Shown: piece after piece, positions 17,912-27,224 of the stretch
Position numbering within the stretch: the stretch's first letter is position 1
How the letters are laid out: each line of letters opens with the position of its first letter
NCBI RefSeq assembly: GCF_023197165.1
Contig: NZ_JALPRD010000010.1
Coordinates: forward strand, 1 to 64,000
DNA: 64,000 nucleotides
Reading direction: 5' to 3'
Source of the DNA: Sphingopyxis sp. MSC1_008
GTDB taxonomy: Bacteria; Pseudomonadota; Alphaproteobacteria; Sphingomonadales; Sphingomonadaceae
Notes under the pieces: model-generated
What the model was told of the DNA's origin: nothing
The model's input: only the letters and a program-made list of their open reading frames with translations
The model's database searches: none
Translations under genes and position numbers: made by a program

Positions 17912-20498
17912 CGCTCGTCTCCTCCGCCAAGATGCGGGCGAGCGCTGGGCGGCACGATCCGCAATTGGTTCCCGCGCCGATTGCGCCGCCGATCGCGGCG
18001 ACGTCGGCAAGCTGCTGGTCACGGATTGCCGCGGCGATCGTCTTCAATCCGATATCGAAGCAGACACAAATCACCGGGCCGCGGTCGGCCTGAACGCCCG
18101 GCGCCCGGCCGGCGAGCAACGTGGGTGCGACATCAGGGGCGGAAAGCTGCGCGATCAGCCAATCGCGCGGAGGAAGCTCGCCGCTTTCGGTTACGAACAG
18201 CGCGCCGGCAAGACGCCCCTCAGCGACGACTGCGACGCGGCGGGTGCCGCGCGCACTATCCTGCGCCTCGATCCGTTCGCCGCGCGGCAGCAGCGCTTCG
18301 ATGCGCTTGAGGTCGCCGTTGCCGGCGAGTTCCCAGAGCACCCCCGCCGGCACCGCGACGCGGGTGGCCCACAGGCAGGCGGGACGTTCATCGAGTTCGT
18401 TTGCTAAGAGCAGGAAACCGCGCCATTTCGTCGCGACTGGCGCGATCGCGGCGGGGGTCCGTTTGAAGCCCGGCTGTCCCGACACGGGGTCGACGAGCGG
18501 GCGCGGGAGCAGGCCAGTGCGCCCGCCGCTCGACGTGCGGTCGGTCCAGTGGATCGGGACGAACAGTTCGCCGGGGCGCTGGCCTTCTGAAACGACGATG
18601 CGATAGACGCTCTCGCCCTGCGGGGTTTCGACGCGGGCGAGCCCGCCTTCGGCAAGCCCGAGCCGCGCGGCGTCATCGGGATGCACCTCGACCAGCGGCT
18701 CCTCGCGATGACGCGCAAGCTTGGGCGCGAGGCCGGTACGCGTCATCGTATGCCACTGGTCGCGATAGCGGCCGGTGTTGAGCGTGAGCGGCCATTTCGC
18801 AAGTGGTTCGGGCAGGGGCTTTTGCGCCACCGGCACGAGCCGTGCGCGGCCGTCTTCGGTCGAAAAGCGGCCGTCGGCAAAGACCTGCTCGCCGCCCCAG
18901 CGAAAGGGCATCATGTCGTCGTAGGCGGCATTGCCACCCTGCGCGGCGCCGGAGAGCGTGAACAGCCGCGCGCCGTCATTGTCATAGGTCGACAGGCGGC
19001 AATGCTCGCGCCAGATGTCGGCCGGGCGGTCATAGCTGAAGGCGGTCTTCCAGCCCATCCGCCGCGCGACTTCCTTGATAATCCACCAGTCGGGCATCGC
19101 CTCGCCCGGCAAAGGAAACAGCGCGCGCTGGCGGCTGATCGTGCGGTCGCTGTTGGTGACGGTGCCGTCCTTTTCGCCCCACGCAGCGGCGGGCAGCCGG
19201 ACGTGCGCGAAGGCGCCGGTATCGGTGTTTTCGATCACGTCGCTGACGACGACGAAGGGGCAGGCGGCGAGGGCTTCGCGCACGCGGTTCGCGTCGGGCA
19301 TCGACACGGCGGGGTTGGTCGCCATCACCCACAGCGCCTTGATGCGGCCCTCTCCGACCGCGCGGAACAGGTCGACGGCCTTCAACCCGGGCTTCTCCGC
19401 CATCGCCGGCGCGGCCCAGAAGCGCTGGACACGGTCGCGGTTCTCGGGCGCGAAATCCATGTGCGCGGCCAGCGTCGAGGCAAGCCCGCCGACCTCGCGC
19501 CCGCCCATCGCGTTGGGCTGACCGGTGATCGAGAAGGGCGCGGCGCCCGGCTTGCCGATGCGTCCGGTTGCGAGATGGAGGTTGGTTATCGCGTTCACCT
19601 GGTCGGTGCCCGCCGTCGACTGATTGATCCCCTGGCTGAACATCGTGACCGTGCGCGGCGTGGCGGCGAACAGCTCATAGAAACGCCTGAGGTCGGCGAC
19701 GGGCACGTCGCACGCGCGCGCCACCGACCACAGGTCATTCCCCTCTCCAAGCTCGTCCCAGAACGTGCCCGGCACCGCGACATGCGCGGCGAGATAGCCG
19801 TCGTCGAGCGCGCCCGTCTCGCGGCACCATTGCAGCAGGCCGTTCATCAAAGCGACGTCGCTGCCGGGACGAATCGCGAGATGGATGTCCGCCTCTTCGG
19901 CGGTCTCGGTGCGGCGCGGGTCGATGACGACGAGCTTCGCCCCGGCCTCGCAGCGCGCGCGGATGCGCTGGTAGACGATTGGATGGCACCAGGCGGTGTT
20001 TGATCCGACGAGTATGATCAAGTCGGCGGCGTCGAGATCGTAGTAGGTGGCGGGCACGACGTCCTCGCCGAATGCCCGCGTGTGGCCCGCGACCGCGCTC
20101 GACATGCAGAGCCGCGAATTGGTGTCGATGTTCGCGGTGCCGATGAAGCCCTTCATCAGCTTGTTCGCGACATAATAATCTTCGGTCAGCAATTGCCCCG
20201 AGACATAGAAGGCGACGCTGTTCGCCCCGTGGCGCGCGATAGTCTCCTTAAACCGCTTGCCGACGAGGTCGAGCGCCTTGTCCCAGCTCGCGCGCTTCTT
20301 GCCGATCATGGGGTGGAGTAGGCGGCCTTCGAGCCCGACGGTTTCGCCGAGATGCGTGCCCTTCGAGCAGAGCCTGCCTCTGTTGGCGGGGTGGTCGGGG
20401 TCGCCCGCTATTTCCACTTGCCGTGCGCCCGTCACGGTCGCGCGGATCCCGCAGCCGACACCGCAATAGGCGCAGGTGGTGCGGACGGCTGCGCTCAT
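17901..20498 (-). CDS. nasA: assimilatory nitrate reductase, catalytic subunit with C-terminal [2Fe-2S] domain
   Basis: The 865-residue cytoplasmic enzyme reduces nitrate to nitrite. It starts MSAAVRTTCAYCGVGCG, whose cysteines with a later CSKG bind a 4Fe-4S cluster. The molybdopterin-guanine-dinucleotide domains follow (NTAWCHPIVYQRIR, GRIGKPGAAPFSITGQPNAMGGREVGG). The last 60 residues form a BFD-like [2Fe-2S] domain (CVCFDIGLKT and GTNCGSCRPALA). Its start overlaps the nirD stop by one base. The fused ferredoxin-like domain probably carries electrons from a reductase. Confidence 0.95.
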   Translation of the reverse strand: MSAAVRTTCAYCGVGCGIRATVTGARQVEIAGDPDHPANRGRLCSKGTHLGETVGLEGRLLHPMIGKKRASWDKALDLVGKRFKETIARHGANSVAFYVSGQLLTEDYYVANKLMKGFIGTANIDTNSRLCMSSAVAGHTRAFGEDVVPATYYDLDAADLIILVGSNTAWCHPIVYQRIRARCEAGAKLVVIDPRRTETAEEADIHLAIRPGSDVALMNGLLQWCRETGALDDGYLAAHVAVPGTFWDELGEGNDLWSVARACDVPVADLRRFYELFAATPRTVTMFSQGINQSTAGTDQVNAITNLHLATGRIGKPGAAPFSITGQPNAMGGREVGGLASTLAAHMDFAPENRDRVQRFWAAPAMAEKPGLKAVDLFRAVGEGRIKALWVMATNPAVSMPDANRVREALAACPFVVVSDVIENTDTGAFAHVRLPAAAWGEKDGTVTNSDRTISRQRALFPLPGEAMPDWWIIKEVARRMGWKTAFSYDRPADIWREHCRLSTYDNDGARLFTLSGAAQGGNAAYDDMMPFRWGGEQVFADGRFSTEDGRARLVPVAQKPLPEPLAKWPLTLNTGRYRDQWHTMTRTGLAPKLARHREEPLVEVHPDDAARLGLAEGGLARVETPQGESVYRIVVSEGQRPGELFVPIHWTDRTSSGGRTGLLPRPLVDPVSGQPGFKRTPAAIAPVATKWRGFLLLANELDERPACLWATRVAVPAGVLWELAGNGDLKRIEALLPRGERIEAQDSARGTRRVAVVAEGRLAGALFVTESGELPPRDWLIAQLSAPDVAPTLLAGRAPGVQADRGPVICVCFDIGLKTIAAAIRDQQLADVAAIGGAIGAGTNCGSCRPALARILAEETSDAA

Positions 20499-20836
20499 CA
20501 GGCGGCGGCCTTCAGCGTGCTCGCGCGGCAGATGAGGACGCGGCCGCCGTCGATCTTGACCGGCACCGTCGGCGTGCAGCCCTTGTCCTCGCCAAGCGCT
20601 TCGCCGGTCGACAGCGAAATCCGCCAATTGTGCAGCGGGCAGGCTACCGCGCCGCCATGGACGATGCCTTGGCTCAGCCGACCGTGCTTGTGAGGGCAGC
20701 GGTCGAGCAGCGCGAAGATCTTGCCCTCGGCGGTACGGAAGACCGCAATGTCGTCGCCGCCGTCGACTTGCACGGTGCGGCTGCCTCGTACCGGAATCTG
20801 GTCGACCCAGCCGATGTCGAGCCATTCTGCAGTCAT
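20498..20836 (-). CDS. nirD: nitrite reductase small subunit
   Basis: The 112-residue Rieske-fold protein MTAEWLDIGWVDQIPVRGSR has the cluster motifs CPHKHGRLSQGIVHGG and CPLHNW, so it should bind a [2Fe-2S] centre. NirD partners NirB in NADH-dependent reduction of nitrite to ammonium. Its start overlaps the nirB stop by 4 bp and its stop overlaps nasA by one base, placing it firmly in the operon. Confidence 0.95.
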   Translation of the reverse strand: MTAEWLDIGWVDQIPVRGSRTVQVDGGDDIAVFRTAEGKIFALLDRCPHKHGRLSQGIVHGGAVACPLHNWRISLSTGEALGEDKGCTPTVPVKIDGGRVLICRASTLKAAA

Positions 20837-23310
20837 GCGAGTTCCTCCTGCGGGGTGAAGCGCGCGATCGGCGCATGATGTTCGGCCTCGGCACCCTCGG
20901 CGCGCTGTGCCCACGGGTCGTCCTGCGAAAAGCTCTGGGCATGGAGGAAGCGCGCGCGCAGTGCCTCGCGGCCTGCCGGATCGTCGGCGATGCGCGCCTT
21001 CACATAATCGACCCCGACGCGCTCGATCCACGGCGCGGTGCGCTCGAGGTAGCGCGCTTCCTCACGGTAAAGCTGGATGAAGGCGGCGCAATACTCCATC
21101 GCCTCCTGCTCGGTCGCGACCTTGCAAAGTAGGTCGGTGGCGCGCACGTGGATGCCGCCATTCCCTCCGACGTGGAGTTCGTAGCCGCTGTCGACGCAGA
21201 CGATGCCGAAATCCTTGATCGTCGCCTCGGCGCAGTTGCGCGGGCACCCCGACACGGCGATCTTGAATTTGTGCGGCATCCAGCTGCCCCAGCTCATCCG
21301 CTCGATCTTGACGCCGAGCCCGGTCGAATCCTGCGTGCCGAAGCGGCACCACTCGGACCCGACGCAGGTCTTCACCGTGCGCAGTGATTTTCCGTAAGCG
21401 TGTCCCGAGACCATGCCGGCGGCATTGAGGTCGGCCCAGACCGCGGGAAGATCCTCTTTCCTGATCCCGAAGATGTCGAGCCGCTGGCCGCCGGTGACCT
21501 TGACCATCGGCGCGTTGAACTTCTCGACGACGTCGGCGATCGCGCGCAGCTCGGTCGGGTTGGTGAGGCCGCCCCACATGCGGGGGACCACCGAGTAAGT
21601 GCCGTCCTTCTGGATATTGGCGTGCATCCGCTCGTTGACGAAGCGGCTTTGCTGGTCGTCGACATAGTCGCCGGGAAGCGCACAGAGCAGATAATAGTTG
21701 AGCGCCGGGCGGCAGGACGAACAGCCGTCGGGGGTCGTCCAGTGCAGTTTCTGCATCACTTCGGGGATCGACCGCATGGCCTGCGCGACGATCTCGCGGC
21801 GAACGTCGTCGTGGCCGAAGCTGGTGCATTTGCACATCGTCTTCGGGCCCGACTGGACATCGTCGCCCAATGTCAGCGCGAGCAGATTTTCGACGAGGCC
21901 CGTGCAGCTGCCGCAGCTCGCCGACGCCTTGCAAGTGCCGCGCACCGCATCGAGGCTATGCGCGCCCTTGGCAATGCACGACACGACCTGACCCTTGGTG
22001 ACGCCGTTGCAGCCGCAAATCTCGGCATCGTCCGAGAGCGCCGCAACGGCCGCCTTAGGGTCCGCCGCGCCCCCTCCCGAGGCGAAGGACTGGCCAAAGA
22101 TCAGCAGGTCGCGAAGCTTGGAGACATCTTCCTGTTTCTTGAGCAGGTCGAAATACCAGCTGCCGTCCGCGGTATCGCCATAGAGCACCGCGCCGACGAT
22201 CCGGTCGTCCTTAACGATGACGCGCTTGTAGACGCCGCGGCTCGCGTCGCGCAGCACAATGTCCTCGCACCCGTCACCGCCCGAAAAATCGCCCGCCGAA
22301 AAGACATCGATCCCCGACACCTTGAGCTTGGTCGAGGTCACCGAGCCGCGGTAGCCAGTGGGCTGCTCGACGAGCCCGTCGGCGAGGCTGCGGCACATGT
22401 CCCACAGCGGCGCGACAAGGCCGTAGACCTGTCCGTCATGCTCGACGCATTCGCCCACCGCGAGGACATGCGGGTCGCTGGTGACCATATGGTCGTCGAC
22501 CTGGATGCCGCGCCCGACCGCCAGCCCGGCGTTGCGGGCAAGCGCGACCGAGGGACGGATGCCGACCGCCATCACGACGAGGCTGGCGGCGATCAGCGTC
22601 CCGTCCTTGAGCTTCACGCCTTCGACCTTGCCGTTGCCGACGATCTCGGCGGTGTCGGCGCCGGTTAGGATCGTCTGCCCGCGGCCTTCGAGCGCCTGCT
22701 TGAGCAGCCAGCCCGCCGCCTCGTCGAGCTGACGCTCCATCAGCGTCGGCATCAGGTGGATGACGGTGACTTTCATCCCGCGCAGCGAAAGCCCGTGCGC
22801 GGCTTCGAGCCCGAGCAGCCCGCCACCGATCACCACCGCGTCGCCGCCCGCATCGGCGGCCGCAAGCATCGTGTCGACATCGTCCATGTCGCGAAACGCG
22901 ATCACCCCGGGCAGATCCTTGCCCGGCACCGGAATGATGAAGGGATCGGAGCCGGTCGCGATCAGCAGCCGGTCATAGTTTTCGGTGAGGCCGCCGCGCG
23001 TCGTCACCGTCCTTGCTATTCGGTCAATCGCGGCCACCGGATCGCCGGCGACCAGCGCGATGCCGTTTGCGGCATACCATTCGGCGTCGTTGATCACGAT
23101 GTCGTCGAAGCTCTTCTCACCTGCGAGTACGGGGGAGAGCATGATGCGATTGTAATTGACCCGCGGTTCGGCGCCGAAGATCGTCACACGATAGCGCGTC
23201 CGGTCGCGCGCGAGCAATTCTTCGACCGCGCGGCATCCGGCCATACCATTGCCGATGACGACCAGATGGTCGCGCGTGTCGGCGTCGGTCTTGATGGGGC
23301 GGTGTTCCAT
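20833..23310 (-). CDS. nirB: nitrite reductase large subunit (NADH, siroheme)
   Basis: The 825-residue protein has an FAD/NAD(P)H domain at the N-terminus (VVIGNGMAGCRAVEELL, VIGGGLLGLEAAHGL). Two BFD-like [2Fe-2S] segments follow (CGCNGVTKG/CGSCTG and CKCTSFGHDDVR/CSSCRPALNYY). The siroheme/4Fe-4S sulphite-reductase fold carries CVGSEWCRFGTQDSTGLG and SGCPRNCAEATIKDFGIVC. It reduces nitrite to ammonium with six electrons. It starts one base inside the porin gene's stop codon. Confidence 0.96.
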   Translation of the reverse strand: MEHRPIKTDADTRDHLVVIGNGMAGCRAVEELLARDRTRYRVTIFGAEPRVNYNRIMLSPVLAGEKSFDDIVINDAEWYAANGIALVAGDPVAAIDRIARTVTTRGGLTENYDRLLIATGSDPFIIPVPGKDLPGVIAFRDMDDVDTMLAAADAGGDAVVIGGGLLGLEAAHGLSLRGMKVTVIHLMPTLMERQLDEAAGWLLKQALEGRGQTILTGADTAEIVGNGKVEGVKLKDGTLIAASLVVMAVGIRPSVALARNAGLAVGRGIQVDDHMVTSDPHVLAVGECVEHDGQVYGLVAPLWDMCRSLADGLVEQPTGYRGSVTSTKLKVSGIDVFSAGDFSGGDGCEDIVLRDASRGVYKRVIVKDDRIVGAVLYGDTADGSWYFDLLKKQEDVSKLRDLLIFGQSFASGGGAADPKAAVAALSDDAEICGCNGVTKGQVVSCIAKGAHSLDAVRGTCKASASCGSCTGLVENLLALTLGDDVQSGPKTMCKCTSFGHDDVRREIVAQAMRSIPEVMQKLHWTTPDGCSSCRPALNYYLLCALPGDYVDDQQSRFVNERMHANIQKDGTYSVVPRMWGGLTNPTELRAIADVVEKFNAPMVKVTGGQRLDIFGIRKEDLPAVWADLNAAGMVSGHAYGKSLRTVKTCVGSEWCRFGTQDSTGLGVKIERMSWGSWMPHKFKIAVSGCPRNCAEATIKDFGIVCVDSGYELHVGGNGGIHVRATDLLCKVATEQEAMEYCAAFIQLYREEARYLERTAPWIERVGVDYVKARIADDPAGREALRARFLHAQSFSQDDPWAQRAEGAEAEHHAPIARFTPQEELA

Positions 23311-24512
23311 TAAATCGTCCAGTCCAGTTGCAGCCAGAATTTGTCGGTATCGGTGGCGAAAGTGTCGGCGTTGTAGTGCGCGTAGCGGGCGGCGGCGGTG
23401 ACCTTGCCGAGCTTCGCACTCGCGAGCAGGTTGATCTCGTTGCCGTAGGAGCGGCTTGCACGGTCGCTTCGATAGTCGTGGTACGCGGCTTGCAGCGTGA
23501 CGGCTTGGAGCGGCCCGACCCCCTTCCAGCCCCAGCCGGCGCTCGCATACAGGTCGCGGACGCCGTCGGGCGGGGTGGTGAGGAATTTGTCGGCCCAGCC
23601 CTGGAACTTGAAACCCGTCGCGAGCGGGGTCTGGAAGCTCGTAAACGCGGCCCCGTCGTCGGCGCCGAGTATCTCGTACCCGACGCCAACCCGGGGGCCT
23701 CCGAAATCGACCGCGACATCAGCGAGATAATAGTCCGCCCCATAATTGCTCGGATTGCGGTGCCAGTCCGACTGACGCGCGTAGCTGAGTTGATATGCGA
23801 GCTTGGCCTGGCCGATCGGTTGGGTTCCGTCGAGCCGCATGCCATAGCTCTGGCTCGACAGGCGATAGCCCTGTATCGCCGCCTCGTACTGGTCGACGAG
23901 ATAGGCAAAGCTCGAGAGTTTGCCGATCGGGGTCTGGGTGCTGAGATTGCCGAAGACATTGTCGCCCGACACCGCCTGTTGCCGCGGCCAGGTGCCGTCG
24001 ATGCCCCAGATCGTCCGCACGCTCCACGCATAGGCGAGGTCGGCCTTCACGCCCTTTAGCGGCGTGATCTCGGCCCGCACCGCGTCGAAGCTCTGGCCGT
24101 TCTGGCGAAAGCCGACGCTGCCGACGAAACGCTCGTCGTCGAAGCCGAGCCGCTGCCGCCCCGCGGTGAGTGCAAAGGCGGGCGACGCATAGCGGACTTG
24201 TGCGCGGGCGAGGGCGATATTGTCGGGATCGCCGACCAGCGGGCGCGTCGCGGCGCCGTGGATGCCGTCGAAATAATCGTCGATGATCGCGAGATTGCCT
24301 TGCCCCTCGATCAGCGCCGACCAGCGGCCCGCCTTGGCTTCCACCCCGGCGCGGACGCGGAGGGTCACTGCCTCGGCATCGGCGGGCAGGCCGTCCTGAT
24401 CGACGCTCTCATAGCGCAGCCGCGCTTCGCCGAGGGGTTTCAGGACGATCTCTTCGGCGTGGGCCGCGCCGGCCGGCGCAAGTGCGAAAAGAAGGGCGAA
24501 CGCAGCTTTCAT
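23310..24512 (-). CDS. alginate-export-type outer membrane porin in the nitrate operon
   Basis: The 400-residue protein has a signal peptide (MKAAFALLFALAPAGAAHAE) and a beta-barrel with alternating aromatic strands ending FWLQLDWTI. Local motifs such as GRQRLGFDDERFVGSVGFRQNGQSFDA are typical of the AlgE-like alginate export family. Between narK and nirB it most probably helps nitrate or nitrite cross the outer membrane; this is inference from context. It overlaps nirB by one base and lies 3 bp after narK. Confidence 0.85.
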   Translation of the reverse strand: MKAAFALLFALAPAGAAHAEEIVLKPLGEARLRYESVDQDGLPADAEAVTLRVRAGVEAKAGRWSALIEGQGNLAIIDDYFDGIHGAATRPLVGDPDNIALARAQVRYASPAFALTAGRQRLGFDDERFVGSVGFRQNGQSFDAVRAEITPLKGVKADLAYAWSVRTIWGIDGTWPRQQAVSGDNVFGNLSTQTPIGKLSSFAYLVDQYEAAIQGYRLSSQSYGMRLDGTQPIGQAKLAYQLSYARQSDWHRNPSNYGADYYLADVAVDFGGPRVGVGYEILGADDGAAFTSFQTPLATGFKFQGWADKFLTTPPDGVRDLYASAGWGWKGVGPLQAVTLQAAYHDYRSDRASRSYGNEINLLASAKLGKVTAAARYAHYNADTFATDTDKFWLQLDWTI

Positions 24513-24515
24513 CGA

Positions 24516-25751
24516 TCAGATCCGAACGCTTTCGGCCGCGCCCCAGGTCCGGCGCCACTGGCCCTTGACGAAGAGCAGCGCGAAGAGCGCGACCACCGCA
24601 AGTCCGGCGAAGATATAAAAACCGGGGGCGAAGGTGCCCCCCCATTGCTTGGCGAAGCCAAGTGAGGAGGCGAGGTAGAAGCCGCCGACGCCGCCCGCCA
24701 TGCCGACGAGCCCGGTCATCACGCCGATCTCGGCCGAAAAGCGCTGCGGCACGAGCTGGAAAACCGAGCCATTGCCGGTGCCGAGCGCGAGCATAGCGAT
24801 CACGAACAGTCCGAGCGCGGCGGGTAGCGTGTTCGCCTGCGGCACCCCGGCAATCGCCAGCGCCGCGACGACGAAGACGATCATCAACGCTTTCACCCCG
24901 CCGATCCGGTCGGCGAGCGCGCCGCCCATCGGCCGCACCAGCGACCCCGCGAACACGCAGCCCGCGGTGCAATAACCCGCCATGACCGGGGTCAGGTGGA
25001 ACTGGTCGGTGAAATAGATCGGCAGCGAGGCGGCAAGCCCGACGAAGCCGCCGAAGGTCACCGCATAAAAGGCCATCAGCCACCAGGCGTCGGCGGTCTT
25101 GAGCGGCTCGAAATAATCGATCAGTTTCTTGGGTGCGGGCGCGTTCGGCGCGTCCTTCGCCATCGCGAGATAGACGAAGAAGACGATGGTCAGCGGGATG
25201 CACGCGAGGCCGAGCACGGCGTTCCAGCCGAACAGCTTGGCGAGGCCGGGTGCGAAGAGCGCCGCGAGCACAACACCCGAATTGCCCATGCCGGCAAGGC
25301 CCATCGCCTTGCCCTGATGCTGGGGCGGATACCAGCGGCTCGCGAGCGGCAATGCGATCGCGAAGCTCGCGCCCGCGAAGCCGAGGACGATGCCCAGCGC
25401 GAGCGTGCCGGCAAAGCTTGAAACCCCCATCGCCCAAGCGGTGAATAGCCCGGCGATGACGATGATCTGGCTGATCGCGCCCGACCGCTTCGGACCGATG
25501 CGGTCGACGAGCAGGCCGTTGACGACGCGGAGCAACGCGCCCGCCAGCGTCGGCACCGCGACCATCAGCCCTTTTTGCGCCGGGGTGAGCCCGAGGTCTT
25601 CGGAAATCGCGGGGGCGAGCGGCCCGAGGATGACCCACACCATGAAGGCGAGGTCGAAATAGAGAAAGGCCGCGACTAATGTCGGCCAGTGGCCGCTGGC
25701 CCAGAAGTTCGATTTTGTCCCGGCGCTGGCGCCGTTCATCATGTCCGTCAT
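24516..25751 (-). CDS. narK: nitrate/nitrite transporter, major facilitator family
   Basis: The 411-residue membrane protein has about twelve hydrophobic helices. The NarK/NasA nitrate signatures are the early FLYFDLAFMVWVILGPLAP and the glycine-rich GLAGMGNSGVVLAALFAPGLAK and GLVGMAGGVGGFYL motifs. It brings nitrate into the cytoplasm for NasA. The start at 25751 follows the leader terminator by 27 bp; an in-frame ATG at 25829 lies within the terminator stem and is rejected. It is the first gene under leader control. Confidence 0.94.
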   Translation of the reverse strand: MTDMMNGASAGTKSNFWASGHWPTLVAAFLYFDLAFMVWVILGPLAPAISEDLGLTPAQKGLMVAVPTLAGALLRVVNGLLVDRIGPKRSGAISQIIVIAGLFTAWAMGVSSFAGTLALGIVLGFAGASFAIALPLASRWYPPQHQGKAMGLAGMGNSGVVLAALFAPGLAKLFGWNAVLGLACIPLTIVFFVYLAMAKDAPNAPAPKKLIDYFEPLKTADAWWLMAFYAVTFGGFVGLAASLPIYFTDQFHLTPVMAGYCTAGCVFAGSLVRPMGGALADRIGGVKALMIVFVVAALAIAGVPQANTLPAALGLFVIAMLALGTGNGSVFQLVPQRFSAEIGVMTGLVGMAGGVGGFYLASSLGFAKQWGGTFAPGFYIFAGLAVVALFALLFVKGQWRRTWGAAESVRI

Positions 25752-25778
25752 CGTCCGTCCCCTAGTGCGACGGGCAAT

Positions 25779-25825
25779 AAAAAAAGCCGCCAGGATGGCG
25801 GCCACATGGGCGCATCCTGACGGCT
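25779..25825 (-). terminator. intrinsic leader terminator upstream of narK
   Basis: On the minus strand AGCCGTCAGGATG (25825-25813) pairs with CATCCTGGCGGCT (25797-25785). That is 13 bp with one G-T wobble, and a run of seven Ts follows. Its position 27 bp before the narK start means that transcription of the whole nitrate operon must pass through it, the hallmark of antitermination control. Confidence 0.9.
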
Positions 25826-25876
25826 TCATTGCCTGTTGGAGTGCAGGGAAAAGGCTCCCTGCCTGCCGCGCGGACC

Positions 25877-25930
25877 GGCCCCGTCATTGGAGCCGTAGCC
25901 GCTTTATCCTGCCCCGGCAGCGTCGCCGAG
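25877..25930 (-). promoter_or_regulatory. ANTAR-type antitermination hairpins (NasT target) in the nas leader RNA
   Basis: The hairpin at 25894-25877 is GGCTCC-AATGAC-GGGGCC: a 6-bp stem closing a hexaloop with A at position 1 and G at position 4, the defining features of ANTAR-bound RNA. Upstream, 25930-25913 folds as CTCGGC-GACGCT-GCCGGG, again a hexaloop with G4 but G instead of A1. Two hexaloop hairpins followed by a terminator match known NasR/NasT leaders. The nasT gene is encoded just upstream. Confidence 0.75.
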
Positions 25931-26012
25931 TGCGTTTAAACTGCCTGATTCGCAGATGGCACGCAACCGGTTATTTCGCAGGTGCAGCATAAATTCGAAT
26001 GCAGGAATAAAG

Positions 26013-27224
26013 CTAATTAAAATCAGCTAGATAGCCTTGAATGTCGTCGGGATCGAAGGCGCGCCCGTCGAAAAAGCGATCGCTGCCGAGGACAAGGCGG
26101 CCCTGTGTCGACCCGGCGCCGAGGGGCTCGCCGATCCCGCCTTCGAGCTTCGAACTGGCGCCGGGAAGGGGCGCGTCCGACCCGGCCAATGCGGCGCGAT
26201 AAACGTCCGGGCGAAACACCGCGGCGGCGGTCGCGGCGTCGGCGGCCGAATAGCCGGCGCGGTCCCACCGAAGCATCTGCGAATAAAGCCAGGCGGCCTG
26301 ACTGCGCCACGGGAAATTCGCGGCTTCGCGATACTGGAACATGAAGTCGGGATAGTGGATCGGGTCGCCGCCGGGGACGAGGCGGATGCGGTCGGTGATC
26401 GCGCGCAGCACCGCGTCGCGCGAGGCGCCCAGATATTCGGGCCGCGCCAATATGTCGGCGCTTTCTTCGGCGGTGCCGGGTTCGACGAAATGCGCGGCGG
26501 CGGCGTGGAGCGCACGCAGCAGCGCCTCGACCGCATCGCGGCGCTCGTCGATCACGGCCTCGCGCATCGCGAGCACCTTCTCGACGCCGCGCCGCCAGAT
26601 TTGCGCTGTGGCGAGCGCGATATGGCCGACGCCGCGTTCGACCGCGATCGAATTCCACGGCTCGCCGACGCAGATGCCGTCAACTTCGCCCGCCGCCAGC
26701 GCATCGGCGGCGAAGGGCGGGCTGGTGACGACGATCTCGACGTCGGCGTCGGGACGGATGCCCACGCCGGCGAGCCAGTAGCGCAGCATGTAATTGTGGC
26801 TGGAGTAGCGGTGCACCACGCCAAAGCGCAGCGGTTTGCCCGCCGCCTTGCGCGCGGCGGCGATGCGTTCGAGCGCTACGCCGATTGCCGCGGGATCGCC
26901 GAGCGTCTCGCCGAGCCCGACATCCTCGGCGAGCCGGGTCGAAAAGGTTACGGCATTGCCGTTGAGCCCGAGCACGAACGGCACTGCCATCGGCACCGCA
27001 GGACGGTCGCGGCCGAGCGCGGTCGCGATCGCGAGCGGGGCGATCATGTGCGCAGCGTCGGTATGGCCATAGAGCAACCGGTCGCGCACCGTCGCCCAGG
27101 TCAGGTCGCGGACCAGTTCGATGCTGATCCCTTCGCGCGCCGCAAAGCCCAGTTCGTGCGCGAGGATCGGCAGCGCGGCATCGACCAGCGGCAGGAATCC
27201 GATGCGGAATGTCTCGGCGCTCAT
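26013..27224 (-). CDS. nasS: NasS-type nitrate sensor
   Basis: The 403-residue protein is related to the NrtA/CmpA nitrate- and bicarbonate-binding proteins (FRIGFLPLVDAALPILAHELGFAAREG, VDGICVGEPWNS) but has no signal peptide. That marks it as the cytoplasmic sensor rather than an ABC-transporter component. In known systems NasS holds NasT until nitrate or nitrite binds. It overlaps the nasT stop by 4 bp. Downstream lies the regulated leader. Confidence 0.93.
   Translation of the reverse strand: MSAETFRIGFLPLVDAALPILAHELGFAAREGISIELVRDLTWATVRDRLLYGHTDAAHMIAPLAIATALGRDRPAVPMAVPFVLGLNGNAVTFSTRLAEDVGLGETLGDPAAIGVALERIAAARKAAGKPLRFGVVHRYSSHNYMLRYWLAGVGIRPDADVEIVVTSPPFAADALAAGEVDGICVGEPWNSIAVERGVGHIALATAQIWRRGVEKVLAMREAVIDERRDAVEALLRALHAAAAHFVEPGTAEESADILARPEYLGASRDAVLRAITDRIRLVPGGDPIHYPDFMFQYREAANFPWRSQAAWLYSQMLRWDRAGYSAADAATAAAVFRPDVYRAALAGSDAPLPGASSKLEGGIGEPLGAGSTQGRLVLGSDRFFDGRAFDPDDIQGYLADFN

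Noticed and set aside
25843..25862. GCAGGGA-GCCTTT-TCCCTGC hairpin in the nas leader as a third ANTAR site
   Set aside because: It can form a hexaloop but has neither A1 nor G4; the U-rich loop and its place next to the terminator fit a spacer hairpin better.
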